Below the pieces are notes generated by a model that had not been told where the DNA came from, ran no database searches, and saw only the letters and a program-made list of their open reading frames with translations. This document shows, one piece after another, positions 30,078 through 39,052 of a stretch of 63,527 bases of DNA; position 1 is the first letter of the stretch, and every line of letters starts with the position of its first letter. The stretch is taken from positions 1 to 63,527 of the forward strand of contig CAMDLT010000023.1 in assembly GCA_945901855.1 (NCBI GenBank). The letters run 5' to 3'. This stretch comes from Asaia bogorensis (GTDB lineage: Bacteria; Pseudomonadota; Alphaproteobacteria; CACIAM-22H2). A program made the translations under genes and the position numbers.

Positions 30078-30914
30078 CTAGCCCCGCAGACCTTTGACGA
30101 TCGCAAGATAGTCGGGGTCTGCGGGATCGACCAAACCGTGACGCACGAAAAAATCGATCAAGACCAGATTGCAATTGTATTTGAAGTCGTTCGTTTCGGC
30201 GACGATTTGGGCCACCTTCGCCCACGGCCACAGATAGAACGCCTCGGTTTCGCCGTCGGTGTTGCTGGGCTCGAAATCGGCCGGCATTGCCAGATCGTAG
30301 CAAAACTGTACGTCGGGCTTGAGACCGTCGCTGGAATCCATCGTGTACGTGATGGCGCCAACGCACACGGCCTGCTGGGCCAGAGCGGCCGGAATGCCCG
30401 CCTCCTCCCAGCATTCTTTGACGAGGTTCTCGCGCAGGCCGAGCCCGACCGGCTGGCCGCCCGCGACCGTATTGTCGAGCATGCCGGGATAAGTGGATTT
30501 AGTGCGCGACCGGCGCGCAACCCAAATATGGATCCCGTCAGGCTTTTGGACATAACCCGTCATATGCACGCCGTAGCTGCGGATGCCAAAACTGGGCGCT
30601 GCCGCGCGCTCGATTTCGAGCAGCGGCGGCGTGCCCCACGCGGTCAGCACCGGATAGGCTTCGTTACGTCGGCCCGGCACGAAGCCGTCGGCCTCGAGAC
30701 GGCGCACGATGCGATCGAGCGCCGCACTGCGCGCGGCCGGCGTCGTGAAGGTTTCGGGTAACGACACGCGCGCGTCGGTCACAATCAAAAATTCGCGCAA
30801 ACGCTCGGCCAATGCGTGGCGCACCGCGCCCACGCGTTGGCCCGCGACATAGAAAGGCCGATACGCGGACGGGTCGTGTTTGTTGCATTCGGCGATACGG
30901 TCGAGAAACGACAT
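30078..30914 (-). CDS. Nudix hydrolase with N-terminal DUF4743 domain (Tnr3/NUDT20-like)
   Basis: A 278-aa protein with an N-terminal region of about 110 residues (MSFLDRIAECNKHDPSAYRP, RPFYVAGQRVG) typical of Nudix proteins related to the thiamine pyrophosphokinase fusion Tnr3, and a Nudix fold after it. The Nudix box reads GGQPVGLGLRENLVKECWEE plus AGI; the last REUxEE part is kept as KECWEE, but the first conserved Glu is Leu. It probably hydrolyses a nucleoside-diphosphate derivative, perhaps a damaged thiamine diphosphate. It is divergent from mcd with 47 bases between. Confidence 0.8.
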   Translation of the reverse strand: MSFLDRIAECNKHDPSAYRPFYVAGQRVGAVRHALAERLREFLIVTDARVSLPETFTTPAARSAALDRIVRRLEADGFVPGRRNEAYPVLTAWGTPPLLEIERAAAPSFGIRSYGVHMTGYVQKPDGIHIWVARRSRTKSTYPGMLDNTVAGGQPVGLGLRENLVKECWEEAGIPAALAQQAVCVGAITYTMDSSDGLKPDVQFCYDLAMPADFEPSNTDGETEAFYLWPWAKVAQIVAETNDFKYNCNLVLIDFFVRHGLVDPADPDYLAIVKGLRG

Positions 30915-30961
30915 GGGCGGCTCCGCAGACGGGCTGGCGAGGCGGGGGGCGCTTCTATAGC

Positions 30962-32575
30962 ATGCGCGCTGCCATGTTTGCCCGCGCCCTCGATGCCTGC
31001 CGCCGCTACGAAGCGGCGGCCCGACAAGTCCTTGCCGACGCTGTCTTGCGCGACGGGCGCATCGACGCGGCCGCGCTCGAAAAGCGCCAGACCGGCGCGC
31101 ACGGCTTTGCGTGGCTTGCGACCAACATTGCGGGCCTCGACGCGCTGGCGGTTTGGGCCGCGCAAACCGAGTCCGACCCGTCGAGCCTTCTGATCGCGCG
31201 GCTTGGATTTGCCGAAGGCCTCGCGCGCTTGGCCTTCGGCGTGCCGATGGGCCAGAACGAAACGGTCCGGCCCTTCGAAATGGGGATCGCTGCGCAGGCC
31301 GCTTCCCTTGCCGCCGATCCGGCCGTCGCTTGCCTGCTTGCCGATCCCGAAGTGCCGGCCCTGCGCGCGCAATTGGTCGCGTCGATGGACAGCGCGTGCA
31401 TCGCCGCCGACCCCGATATGGACGGCGATCTTTTGCAGATGCGCGACACGCTGCGCCGCTTCGCGCAAAAAGAAATCGTGCCGCACGCCAATCGCTGGCA
31501 TCGCGACGATGCCGAGATCCCGCTGGCGACCGTCGACGGGCTGGCGGCCCTTGGCGTGTTCGGGCTGTGCGTGGCGCAGGAACATGGCGGCATGGGCTTG
31601 GGCAAAATCGCGATGTGCGTCGCGTCCGAAGAATTGTCGGCCGCGCACCTGGCCACCGGATCGCTTGCCACGCGCGCCGAGATCGCGTGCGAGTTGATCG
31701 GCAGCGCAGGCACGCACGCGCAGCGCCACCGATATCTGCCGGCGATCGCCGCCGGCACCTGCCTGCCGACAGCCGTGTTTACCGAGCCCGACACGGGTTC
31801 GGATTTGGGCGCCGTTCGCACGCGCGCGTGGCGCGACGGTGCGGCTTGGCGGCTGTCGGGGGCCAAGACCTGGATTACGCATGCCGCGCGCGCCGATCTG
31901 ATGGTCATACTTGCGCGCACCGATCCCCAGAGTCGGGACCATCGCGGATTGTCGATGTTCCTGGCGCCCAAGCCGCGCGGGGACGCGTTTCCGGCCGCCG
32001 GCATGTCGGGCAGCGAGATCCGCACGCTCGGCTATCGCGGCATGAAGGAGTACGAGCTGGCTTTCGACAATTTCGAAATGCCGGACGACGCGTTGCTGGG
32101 CGATGCCCCCGGCAACGGCTTTCGACAATTGATGGCGACGTTCGAATCCGCGCGCATCCAGACGGCCGCGCGCGCGGTGGGGGTAGCGGAGGCTGCGACC
32201 TTGACGGCGCTTGCCTATGCGCGCACGCGTCGCCAGTTCGGCAAACCGATCGTCGAATTTCCGCGCGTGCATGCCAAGCTCGCCGCGATGGCGGTCGAGA
32301 CCACCGTCGCGCGCCTGTTGACGCGCAAGGCCGCCGGCGCAAAAGATTCGGGACGGCGCTGCGATATCGAAGCGGGCATGGCGAAGCTTTATGCCGCGCG
32401 CGCCGCGTGGATGGCCGCCGACGACGGCGTGCAGATTCACGGCGGCAACGGCTACGCCGAAGAATACGCCGCCGCGCGCCTGTTGGCCGACGCGCGCATC
32501 TTGAATATTTTCGAAGGGGCTGCCGAAATTCAGGCCAATATCGTCGCGCGCGGGTTGCTGGAGCGGAGGAACTGA
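30962..32575 (+). CDS. mcd: (2S)-methylsuccinyl-CoA dehydrogenase (acyl-CoA dehydrogenase family)
   Basis: A 537-aa flavoprotein that oxidises methylsuccinyl-CoA to mesaconyl-CoA in the ethylmalonyl-CoA pathway and passes electrons to ETF. It is longer than ordinary acyl-CoA dehydrogenases because of an N-terminal helical extension of about 150 residues, as in Mcd. Mcd-like stretches are PTAVFTEPDTGSDLG, KTWITHAARADLM, LGYRGMKEYELAFDNF, FESARIQTAARAVGV and QIHGGNGYAEEYAAARLL. The ATG at 30962 was chosen (MRAAMFARALDACRRYEA); 30974 is an alternative. etfBA lie downstream in the same direction. A generic acyl-CoA dehydrogenase is less likely given the motifs. Confidence 0.88.
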   Translation: MRAAMFARALDACRRYEAAARQVLADAVLRDGRIDAAALEKRQTGAHGFAWLATNIAGLDALAVWAAQTESDPSSLLIARLGFAEGLARLAFGVPMGQNETVRPFEMGIAAQAASLAADPAVACLLADPEVPALRAQLVASMDSACIAADPDMDGDLLQMRDTLRRFAQKEIVPHANRWHRDDAEIPLATVDGLAALGVFGLCVAQEHGGMGLGKIAMCVASEELSAAHLATGSLATRAEIACELIGSAGTHAQRHRYLPAIAAGTCLPTAVFTEPDTGSDLGAVRTRAWRDGAAWRLSGAKTWITHAARADLMVILARTDPQSRDHRGLSMFLAPKPRGDAFPAAGMSGSEIRTLGYRGMKEYELAFDNFEMPDDALLGDAPGNGFRQLMATFESARIQTAARAVGVAEAATLTALAYARTRRQFGKPIVEFPRVHAKLAAMAVETTVARLLTRKAAGAKDSGRRCDIEAGMAKLYAARAAWMAADDGVQIHGGNGYAEEYAAARLLADARILNIFEGAAEIQANIVARGLLERRN

Positions 32576-32579
32576 GACG

Positions 32580-33014
32580 ATGCGGTTTGTCCTGTCGGTA
32601 TTGGCGCTGCTGCTGGCGTTTGCCGTGCCCGCAAAGGCCAACGAGACCGAATGGCGGCGCTTGGCGCGCGAGTTGCGCTTGGCCGACGTCGACGGGTTTG
32701 TCGAAACTGTCAAGAGCGTGCGCGACACCGGAAAACTCCCCGCCGCACGCTATATCGACAAAAATGCTGCCGAAAAACTCGGCTGGCGGCCCGGTGCGGA
32801 TCTGTGCCGTGTCGCCCCCGGCAAGGCGATCGGCGGCGACCGGTTTTTCAACCGCGAGGGCCGCTTGCCCGCGGCGCCGAACCGGCGCTGGACCGAGGCC
32901 GATCTCGATTTCGATTGCGGCAGGCGCAACGCAAAACGCTTGGTCTTTTCCAACGATCGGCTGGTCTTTGTTACCGTCGACCATTACGGCAGCTTCCGCG
33001 AGGTTGCGAAATGA
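32580..33014 (+). CDS. Secreted barnase-like guanyl-specific ribonuclease
   Basis: A 144-aa protein with a Sec signal (residues 1-20, ending VPAKA) and a mature domain that matches barnase along its length. Every catalytic residue of barnase has a counterpart: K61 (barnase K27, YIDKNAAEKLGW), E106 (E73, WTEADLDFD), R116 and R120 (R83, R87) and H135 (H102, TVDHYGSF). GKAIGGDRFFNREGRLP matches the barnase central loop. Two cysteines (C76, C113), absent from barnase, could form a disulfide. It begins four bases after mcd and its stop overlaps the barstar-like gene (ATGA). It should cleave RNA outside the cytoplasm. Confidence 0.9.
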   Translation: MRFVLSVLALLLAFAVPAKANETEWRRLARELRLADVDGFVETVKSVRDTGKLPAARYIDKNAAEKLGWRPGADLCRVAPGKAIGGDRFFNREGRLPAAPNRRWTEADLDFDCGRRNAKRLVFSNDRLVFVTVDHYGSFREVAK

Positions 33015-33280
33015 AGCGCGCGAAACTGACGGCCGAACACGATTCGATGGACAAGATTTACACGCAACTCACCACGGACTTGGCGCTGCCGGCGCATTTC
33101 GGGCGCAATCTGGATGCGCTGTGGGACGCGCTGCTGCGCGACGTGGAGGGGCCGTTCGAGATCGTGTGGCCGGGTGCTTCGAGTGCCGGCAAAATAATCG
33201 GCCCCAAATTCAAAGCGCTGCTGGCGTTGCTGTCGGAACTTGAAGAAGCGCGCGACGACTTCAAATTCAAGCGGCGCTAG
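33011..33280 (+). CDS. Barstar-family ribonuclease inhibitor
   Basis: An 89-aa cytoplasmic protein that should bind and block the barnase-like enzyme encoded just upstream. The core LALPAHFGRNLDALWDAL aligns with barstar without gaps. D35, W38 and D39 fall at the same residue numbers as in barstar, and E76 is also kept; barstar's Y29 is His here. It starts at the ATG overlapping the RNase stop. Co-translation with the RNase fits immunity for the producing cell. The C-terminus is short and basic (FKFKRR). Confidence 0.88.
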   Translation: MKRAKLTAEHDSMDKIYTQLTTDLALPAHFGRNLDALWDALLRDVEGPFEIVWPGASSAGKIIGPKFKALLALLSELEEARDDFKFKRR

Positions 33281-33312
33281 ACTTTGCGCGCCGCACGCCC
33301 TAGGTAACGGGC

Positions 33313-33525
33313 ATGAGCCTGTTGCTGACCCTGCTGCCCTATCTGATCGGCGCCGTGATTTTGGGCGTCGTCGCGTCGCTGTTTACCGGCCTGGGCGGCA
33401 TGGCGCATGGCGGCGAATTCAACAAGCGCAACGGCAATCGCATGATGCGCTGGCGCGTGGGCCTTCAAGGCGCCGCGCTCATTCTGCTCCTCCTCTATAT
33501 GTGGCTGAAAAGAAACTATGGTTAG
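33313..33525 (+). CDS. Twin transmembrane protein, HIG1-like
   Basis: A 70-aa inner-membrane protein with two helices (about 4-28 and 50-65) separated by a loop GGEFNKRNGNRMMRWRVGLQ. The N-x-x-MRWRVGLQ pattern before the second helix resembles HIG1-domain proteins, which associate with respiratory complexes. It overlaps the cobalamin adenosyltransferase gene by eight bases, a gene pair I recall as common in alphaproteobacteria. Its function here is unknown. Confidence 0.75.
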   Translation: MSLLLTLLPYLIGAVILGVVASLFTGLGGMAHGGEFNKRNGNRMMRWRVGLQGAALILLLLYMWLKRNYG

Positions 33526-34084
33526 ACTGACGCGCATCTACACCAAGGGCGGCGACACGGGCCAAACGTCGCTGGGCGACGGCGAACGGGTCGCCAAATT
33601 CGACGACCGCGTGGCCGCTTACGGCACGGTCGACGAGGCCAACGCCTGCATCGGCCTCGCGCGCCAGCACGCGACGGGCGGGACCGATCTGATGCTCGCG
33701 CGCATCCAGAACGATCTGTTCGATTTGGGCGCCGATTTGTGCACGCCCGAATCGCCCGATCCCAAATACCCGCCCTTGCGTATCGTCGAAGCGCAGGTCG
33801 TGCGGCTCGAACATGAAATCGACGCGATGAACGAGAAACTTGCGCCCCTCAACTCGTTCATTTTGCCCGGCGGCAGCGCGCTCGCCGCAAACCTGCATCT
33901 GGCCCGCACGGTGGCGCGGCGCGCCGAGCGCGAGATCGTCAGGCTCGCGACGCACGCGGCCGTCAATCCGGCGGCGATCCGCTACATCAACCGGCTGTCG
34001 GACCATCTGTTTGTTCTGTCGCGCCACGCCAACGAAGACGGCGCCAGCGACGTTTTATGGGTCCCCGGCAAGAACCGCGGCTAG
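33518..34084 (+). CDS. ATP:cob(I)alamin adenosyltransferase, PduO type
   Basis: A 188-aa enzyme that transfers the adenosyl group of ATP to cob(I)alamin, making coenzyme B12 for mutases. The N-terminal ATP loop RIYTKGGDTGQTSLGDG, then RVAAYGTVDEANA, SFILPGGSALAANLHLART and the C-terminal NRLSDHLFVLSR are diagnostic of the PduO family. In this cluster it would serve the B12-dependent ethylmalonyl-CoA and methylmalonyl-CoA mutases. It is followed by etfB after 82 bases. Confidence 0.95.
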   Translation: MVRLTRIYTKGGDTGQTSLGDGERVAKFDDRVAAYGTVDEANACIGLARQHATGGTDLMLARIQNDLFDLGADLCTPESPDPKYPPLRIVEAQVVRLEHEIDAMNEKLAPLNSFILPGGSALAANLHLARTVARRAEREIVRLATHAAVNPAAIRYINRLSDHLFVLSRHANEDGASDVLWVPGKNRG

Positions 34085-34166
34085 CCGCCTGCCCAGATTG
34101 ACGAAGCTGGACGCCGCGCCTATTGTCCGCACCTTGTTTTGAACCGGAACGGACTGGGTTGTGCCA

Positions 34167-34916
34167 ATGAAAGTGCTGGTCGCCGTCAAGCGAGTTGTCG
34201 ATTACAACGTCAAAATCCGCGTCAAGGCCGACAAGTCGGGCGTCGAGCTTGCCAACGTGAAGATGTCGATGAATCCGTTCGACGAAATCGGCGTCGAAGA
34301 AGCCGTGCGCCTCAAAGAAAAGGGCGCCGCCACAGAAATCGTCGCCGTGTCGCTGGGCGTGGCCCAATGCCAGGAAACGCTGCGCACGGCGCTTGCCATG
34401 GGCGCGGATCGCGGCATTTTGGTGCAGACCGAGACCGAGTTGCAGCCGCTGTCGGTCGCAAAATGCCTGAAGGCCGTGATCGACAAGGAGCAGCCCGGCC
34501 TCGTCATTCTGGGCAAGCAGGCAATCGACGACGATTGCAACCAGACGGGCCAGATGCTGGCGGCCCTGCTGGGCTGGCCGCAGGGCACGTTCGCCTCGAA
34601 GCTCACGCTCGCAGACGGCGGCCTGGAAGTGGAGCGCGAAATCGACGGCGGGCTCGAGACTGTGGCGCTCAAACTGCCCGCGATCGTGACGACCGATCTG
34701 CGCTTGAACGAGCCGCGCTATGCGAGCCTGCCCAACATCATGAAGGCGAAGAAAAAACCCATCGACACGCACACGCCCGAGGCGCTGGGCGTGGATGTGG
34801 CGCCGCGTCTGGTGACGCTGAAGGTCGAAGATCCGCCCAAGCGCAGTGCGGGCATCAAAGTGCCCGATGTCGCGACGCTGGTTGCCAAGCTGCAAGACGA
34901 AGCCAAGGTGATTTGA
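34167..34916 (+). CDS. etfB: Electron transfer flavoprotein, beta subunit
   Basis: A 249-aa AMP-binding subunit of ETF, the acceptor for acyl-CoA dehydrogenases. [19 protein letters not shown] opens the fold; [36 protein letters not shown] and [12 protein letters not shown] are the family's conserved stretches. The start was put at the ATG at 34167; a GTG two codons upstream is also in frame. Its stop is one base from the etfA start. Confidence 0.97.
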   Translation: MKVLVAVKRVVDYNVKIRVKADKSGVELANVKMSMNPFDEIGVEEAVRLKEKGAATEIVAVSLGVAQCQETLRTALAMGADRGILVQTETELQPLSVAKCLKAVIDKEQPGLVILGKQAIDDDCNQTGQMLAALLGWPQGTFASKLTLADGGLEVEREIDGGLETVALKLPAIVTTDLRLNEPRYASLPNIMKAKKKPIDTHTPEALGVDVAPRLVTLKVEDPPKRSAGIKVPDVATLVAKLQDEAKVI

Positions 34917-34917
34917 G

Positions 34918-35859
34918 ATGACGATCCTCGTTGTTGCCGACCACGACGGCGCCGCCCTCAAACCCGCTACGCTCAACGCCGTGACGGCGGCCCTCAAGAT
35001 GGGCGGTGCCGTCGAGATTCTGGTGGCGGGTGCGGGTATCGCTGGCGTTGCGGCCGAAGCCGCCAAGATCGCGGGCATTGCCAAAGTGCTGGCCGCCGAC
35101 GACGCGTCGCTCGGCCATGCCTTGCCCGAAAATCTTGCCAATCTGCTCGTCAAGCTTGCCGCAGGCCGCACGCATATCGTGGCGGCGGCGACGGCGGTCA
35201 ACAAAAACGCCATGCCGCGCGCGGCCGCGCTGCTCGATGCGATGCAGATTTCCGAAATCGTCGAAGTCGTTTCGCCCGACACGTTCGTGCGGCCGATCTA
35301 TGCCGGCAACGCGCTGGCAACCGTGCAGTCGAAAGACGCCATCAAGATCGTGACCGTGCGCGCGACCGCGTTTCCGGCCGCGAGCCTTGGCGGTGCCGCG
35401 CCGATCGAAGCGGTTGCGGGCACGGCCGACAGCGGCCTCGCGCGCTTCGTGCGCCAAGAACTGTCGAAGTCCGAACGGCCCGAATTGACGGCAGCCAAGG
35501 CGGTCGTTTCGGGCGGTCGCGGCATGGCATCGGGCGAGAATTTCAAAACCTATATCGAGCCCTTGGCCGACAAGCTCGGTGCGGCCGTCGGCGCCAGCCG
35601 CGCGGCGGTCGATGCGGGTTTTGCGCCCAACGACTGCCAGGTCGGCCAGACGGGCAAAGTCGTTGCGCCCGATCTTTACGTGGCGGTCGGCATTTCGGGG
35701 GCGATCCAGCATCTTGCCGGCATGTCGGCGTCCAAGACGATCGTGGCCATCAACAAGGATGAAGAAGCGCCGATCTTCCAGGTCGCCGATTACGGCCTGG
35801 TCGGCGATCTGTTCAAACTGGTTCCGGAATTGACGGCGGCCCTGCCGCCGCGCAAATAG
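34918..35859 (+). CDS. etfA: Electron transfer flavoprotein, alpha subunit
   Basis: A 313-aa FAD-binding partner of EtfB. The C-terminal FAD domain is typical: [54 protein letters not shown] and [23 protein letters not shown] carries electrons from Mcd and other acyl-CoA dehydrogenases to ETF-ubiquinone oxidoreductase, which is not in this window. It is translationally close to etfB and 23 bases before hbd. Confidence 0.97.
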   Translation: MTILVVADHDGAALKPATLNAVTAALKMGGAVEILVAGAGIAGVAAEAAKIAGIAKVLAADDASLGHALPENLANLLVKLAAGRTHIVAAATAVNKNAMPRAAALLDAMQISEIVEVVSPDTFVRPIYAGNALATVQSKDAIKIVTVRATAFPAASLGGAAPIEAVAGTADSGLARFVRQELSKSERPELTAAKAVVSGGRGMASGENFKTYIEPLADKLGAAVGASRAAVDAGFAPNDCQVGQTGKVVAPDLYVAVGISGAIQHLAGMSASKTIVAINKDEEAPIFQVADYGLVGDLFKLVPELTAALPPRK

Positions 35860-35882
35860 TTTTTGGAAAACGGGGAAAAACC

Positions 35883-36755
35883 ATGATTCAGAAAATCGGC
35901 GTCATCGGTGCCGGCCAGATGGGCAATGGCATCGCGCATGTCTGCGCCGTCAACGGCTTCGAGGTGCGCCTGCTCGACGCCAATCCCGACTCGCTCGCCA
36001 AGGCGGTTGCGACCATCGGCGCCAACATGGACCGCCAGATCAAAAAAGGTGCCATGACGCAGGCCGACAAAGATGCGGCCATCGCGCGCATTTCAACCGG
36101 CACGGACTACGCGATTTTCTCCGACAGCCATCTGGTCATCGAAGCGGCGACCGAAAACGAAGCGGTCAAGCGCGAGATTTTCAAGAAGCTGTGCCCGCAT
36201 CTGACCAAAACGGCGCTGATCGCGTCCAATACGTCGTCGATTTCGATCACGCGTCTGGGCGCTTCGACCGATCGCGCGGGGCAGTTCATGGGCATGCACT
36301 TCATGAACCCGGTGCCCGTGATGCAGCTGGTCGAGCTGATCCGCGGCATCGCGACGTCGAACGAGACCTACGAGGCCGTCAAGGAACTGACCGCCAAGCT
36401 CGGCAAGATCTCGGCGACAGCCGAAGATTTCCCGGCCTTCATCGTCAACCGCATCTTGCTGCCGATGATCAACGAAGCCGTCTACACGCTGTACGAAGGC
36501 GTTGGCTCCGTCGAATCGATCGACACGGCCATGAAGCTTGGCACCAACCATCCGATGGGCCCGCTGGAGCTGGCCGACTTTATCGGCCTCGATACGTGCC
36601 TTGCGGTCATGCACGTGCTTTATGACGGGCTTTCGGATTCCAAATATCGCCCGTGCCCGCTGCTGGTCAAATATGTCGAAGCGGGCTGGCTCGGCCGCAA
36701 GACCAAGCGCGGTTTCTACGACTATTCGGGACCGAAGCCCGTTCCCACCCGCTGA
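35883..36755 (+). CDS. hbdA: 3-hydroxybutyryl-CoA dehydrogenase
   Basis: A 290-aa NAD(P)-dependent enzyme that interconverts 3-hydroxybutyryl-CoA and acetoacetyl-CoA. The N-terminal Rossmann motif is GVIGAGQMGNGIAHV. The catalytic region is IASNTSSISIT and HFMNPVPVMQLVE (the His of the His-Glu pair), then FPAFIVNRILLPMINEA and HPMGPLELADFIGLDTCLA. The length is that of the stand-alone bacterial Hbd/PaaH. A strong aacggggaaa ribosome site precedes the ATG. Placement after etfBA fits butyrate/PHB and ethylmalonyl-CoA metabolism. Confidence 0.95.
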   Translation: MIQKIGVIGAGQMGNGIAHVCAVNGFEVRLLDANPDSLAKAVATIGANMDRQIKKGAMTQADKDAAIARISTGTDYAIFSDSHLVIEAATENEAVKREIFKKLCPHLTKTALIASNTSSISITRLGASTDRAGQFMGMHFMNPVPVMQLVELIRGIATSNETYEAVKELTAKLGKISATAEDFPAFIVNRILLPMINEAVYTLYEGVGSVESIDTAMKLGTNHPMGPLELADFIGLDTCLAVMHVLYDGLSDSKYRPCPLLVKYVEAGWLGRKTKRGFYDYSGPKPVPTR

Positions 36756-36756
36756 A

Positions 36757-37539
36757 ATGGTAGACGCCGACGATATCGCATTTGCAGGGCGGCTGGCGGA
36801 TGCGGCGGCAGCGATCGTGCTCGGCTATTTTCGTACCGCCATCTCTGTCGACGACAAGGCGGATGCCTCGCCAGTCACCATCGCCGACCGCGAAGCGGAA
36901 GCAGCGATGCGCGCGCTGATCGCCAAAGAACGCCCCGGCGACGGCATTATCGGCGAGGAATTCGGGCGCGAGCGGGCGGATGCCGGACGCGTATGGGTGC
37001 TCGATCCGATCGACGGCACCAAATCGTTCATCAGCGGTCGGCCGATGTTCGGCACGCTTGTGGGCTTGGCCGTTGACGGCGTGCCGGAACTGGGCGTGAT
37101 CGATTGTGCGGCCGTCGGCGAACGCTGGACGGGTGCACGCGGCGGCCAGACCAGCCATCGCCTGCGCGACGGCACGTCGAAGATTGTGCGCACGCGCGCT
37201 TGCGCATCGCTCGACAAGGCGACGCTCTATTGTTCGTCGCCGCTGATGTTCAAAGAGAACTTCCCGGCGTTCGAACGCGTGCGCACGCAGGCGAAACTGC
37301 CGATGTATGGCGGCGATTGCTACGCCTACGGTTTGGTGGCTTCGGGTTTCGCCGATCTCGACATCGAAGCGGGGCTTGGCATTTACGATTATGTGGCCGT
37401 CGCCCCGGTGATCCAGGGGGCGGGCGGCGTCATGACCGATTGGCACGGCCAGGCGCTGACGCTTGCCAGCGACGGCCGCGTCGTGGCCGCAGGCGATTCG
37501 CGCGTCCACGCGGCAGCGCTGGCCGCGCTCGGCAGCTAG
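36757..37539 (+). CDS. Inositol-monophosphatase-family phosphatase (histidinol-phosphatase HisN-like)
   Basis: A 260-aa Mg-dependent sugar/polyol phosphate phosphatase. Metal-site motifs are IIGEEFG and WVLDPIDGTKSFISG (first Asp at residue 83), and the C-terminal GADxEAGLG-like DLDIEAGLGIYDYVAVAPVI. YGGDCYAYGLVASG resembles the HisN histidinol-phosphatase branch. The start follows the hbd stop by one base; the frame continues upstream as a shadow. Inositol or other phosphate esters remain possible substrates. Its TAG overlaps the stop of the convergent dehydrogenase (CTAG). Confidence 0.75.
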   Translation: MVDADDIAFAGRLADAAAAIVLGYFRTAISVDDKADASPVTIADREAEAAMRALIAKERPGDGIIGEEFGRERADAGRVWVLDPIDGTKSFISGRPMFGTLVGLAVDGVPELGVIDCAAVGERWTGARGGQTSHRLRDGTSKIVRTRACASLDKATLYCSSPLMFKENFPAFERVRTQAKLPMYGGDCYAYGLVASGFADLDIEAGLGIYDYVAVAPVIQGAGGVMTDWHGQALTLASDGRVVAAGDSRVHAAALAALGS

Positions 37540-38285
37540 ACCCAGCCGCCGTCCACGATCAATTGCTGGTTCGTGATTGCCGACGCGGAATCGGACGCCA
37601 AAAACAGCACGGTCTTGGCAATTTCTTCCGGTTGCAATTGGCGCTTCAAGCACTGGCGTTCCAGAATTTCGCGCTCGCCCGCAGGGGTCAGCCATTTTTC
37701 GATCTGGCGCTTGGTCATGATCCAGCCCGGTACCACGCAATTGACGCGGATATTGTCGGGGCCGAATTCGCGCGCCAGCACGCGCGTGAGGCCATGGGCG
37801 GCGGATTTTAGCGTGGCATACGCGCTCAAATCCGCCGAGCCCATCATCCACGACACCGAGCCAAAATTGACGATGGCGCCGCCGCCAATCCGCTTCATAT
37901 CGACGATAGCTTCCTGCGCTGCGAAATAGGCGGGACGCAGATTGACCGCGACGCGATCGTCGAAATAGTCGGGCGTCACGTCCAGAAAATTGTGGCGCTC
38001 GTCGTTGGCGGCGTTGTTGAGCAAAATCGCAACCGGCCCAAAGCGCTTGCGCAAATGCGCGAACGCTGCCTTCAAGGCAGGGATGTCGCGCAGATCGCAC
38101 GGCGCGTAGGCGACATTGGGGCCAAGTTCGGCGGCGAGCGCTTGCGATGGCGCCTCGGCGATATCGACAAAACTCACCTTGGCGTGCTGGGCAGCAAAGG
38201 CGCGCACGATCGCCTCGCCGATGCCCGAGCCGCCGCCGGTAACGAACACATGTTTGCCAGCAAGATCGGGATAGGTCGCGTTCAT
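37536..38285 (-). CDS. D-xylose (aldose) 1-dehydrogenase, SDR family
   Basis: A 249-aa SDR that oxidises an aldose to its lactone. The NAD loop is TGGGSGIG (about 16-23) with D41 for NAD. The catalytic residues are S143/S145, Y156 and K160 ([10 protein letters not shown]). Long stretches match the Caulobacter xylose dehydrogenase pattern: [32 protein letters not shown] and [20 protein letters not shown]. It is the last gene of the xylose importer operon (ATGA overlap with the ATPase gene), which supports D-xylose, with L-arabinose or galactose as alternatives. Confidence 0.8.
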   Translation of the reverse strand: MNATYPDLAGKHVFVTGGGSGIGEAIVRAFAAQHAKVSFVDIAEAPSQALAAELGPNVAYAPCDLRDIPALKAAFAHLRKRFGPVAILLNNAANDERHNFLDVTPDYFDDRVAVNLRPAYFAAQEAIVDMKRIGGGAIVNFGSVSWMMGSADLSAYATLKSAAHGLTRVLAREFGPDNIRVNCVVPGWIMTKRQIEKWLTPAGEREILERQCLKRQLQPEEIAKTVLFLASDSASAITNQQLIVDGGWV

Positions 38286-39052
38286 GGAGCGGCACCGGGG
38301 CCGGGAGTCGCGCCCGGCGGGCATTTGCCTAAAATGATCATGCCAAGGACCTCGTCTTTGCTGACATCGCCGACCCGCGCGGTTCCCACGAGGCGGCCAT
38401 TTTTCATGACGCTGACCCGATCGGCAAGATCGAACACGTCGTGGATATCGTGGCTGATCAAGAATATGCCGATGCCCTGACGCTTGAGTTCGAGCACCAA
38501 TTCGCCGACCTGTTTGGTTTCGGCAGGGCCCAACGCGGCCGTGGGTTCGTCCATGATCAGGATCTTGGCGTCGAAATAGATTGCGCGCGCGATCGCGACC
38601 GACTGGCGCTGGCCGCCCGACAAAGCGCGCACCGGTTCTTTGAAGCGTTGAAAATGCGGATTGAGGCGCGCCATCACCTTACGCGTCTCCGACTCCATCG
38701 CCGCATCGTCGAGCAGACCCCAGCGCGTGACGATCTCGCGGCCCAAAAAGATATTCGCGGCAGCATCGACATTGTCGGCCAGCGCCAGCGTCTGGTAGAT
38801 CGTCTCGATACCGTGCGCCTTGGCGTCGCGCGGGCTGGCGATGCGCGCGGGCGCGCCGCGCACGCGAATTTCGCCAGCATCGGCCGGATAGGCGCCCGAC
38901 AGAATTTTGATAAGCGTCGATTTGCCGGCCCCGTTATGGCCCAGCAGCGCCACGACTTCGCCCGGATTGAGATCGATCGACACGCCGTCGACCGCCTTGA
39001 TGCCGCCGAACGCGATCGACATATCGCGCATTTCGACCAATGGCGCGCTCAT
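38282..39052 (-). CDS. xylG: Sugar ABC importer ATPase, single-domain (xylose/CUT2 type)
   Basis: A 256-aa ATPase with one nucleotide-binding domain: Walker [13 protein letters not shown], signature [14 protein letters not shown], Walker [12 protein letters not shown] and switch ISHDIHDV. Most CUT2 sugar importers have a fused double ATPase of about 500 residues; this single-domain form would work as a homodimer, as in FrcA-type systems. The start overlaps the permease stop (ATGA). The C-terminal tail is proline/glycine-rich. Confidence 0.85.
   Translation of the reverse strand: MSAPLVEMRDMSIAFGGIKAVDGVSIDLNPGEVVALLGHNGAGKSTLIKILSGAYPADAGEIRVRGAPARIASPRDAKAHGIETIYQTLALADNVDAAANIFLGREIVTRWGLLDDAAMESETRKVMARLNPHFQRFKEPVRALSGGQRQSVAIARAIYFDAKILIMDEPTAALGPAETKQVGELVLELKRQGIGIFLISHDIHDVFDLADRVSVMKNGRLVGTARVGDVSKDEVLGMIILGKCPPGATPGPGAAP

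Noticed and set aside
33281..33517. A cobalamin riboswitch before the adenosyltransferase gene
   Set aside because: The gene overlaps a small membrane-protein gene, leaving no leader of sufficient length, and no B12-box-like sequence was seen.
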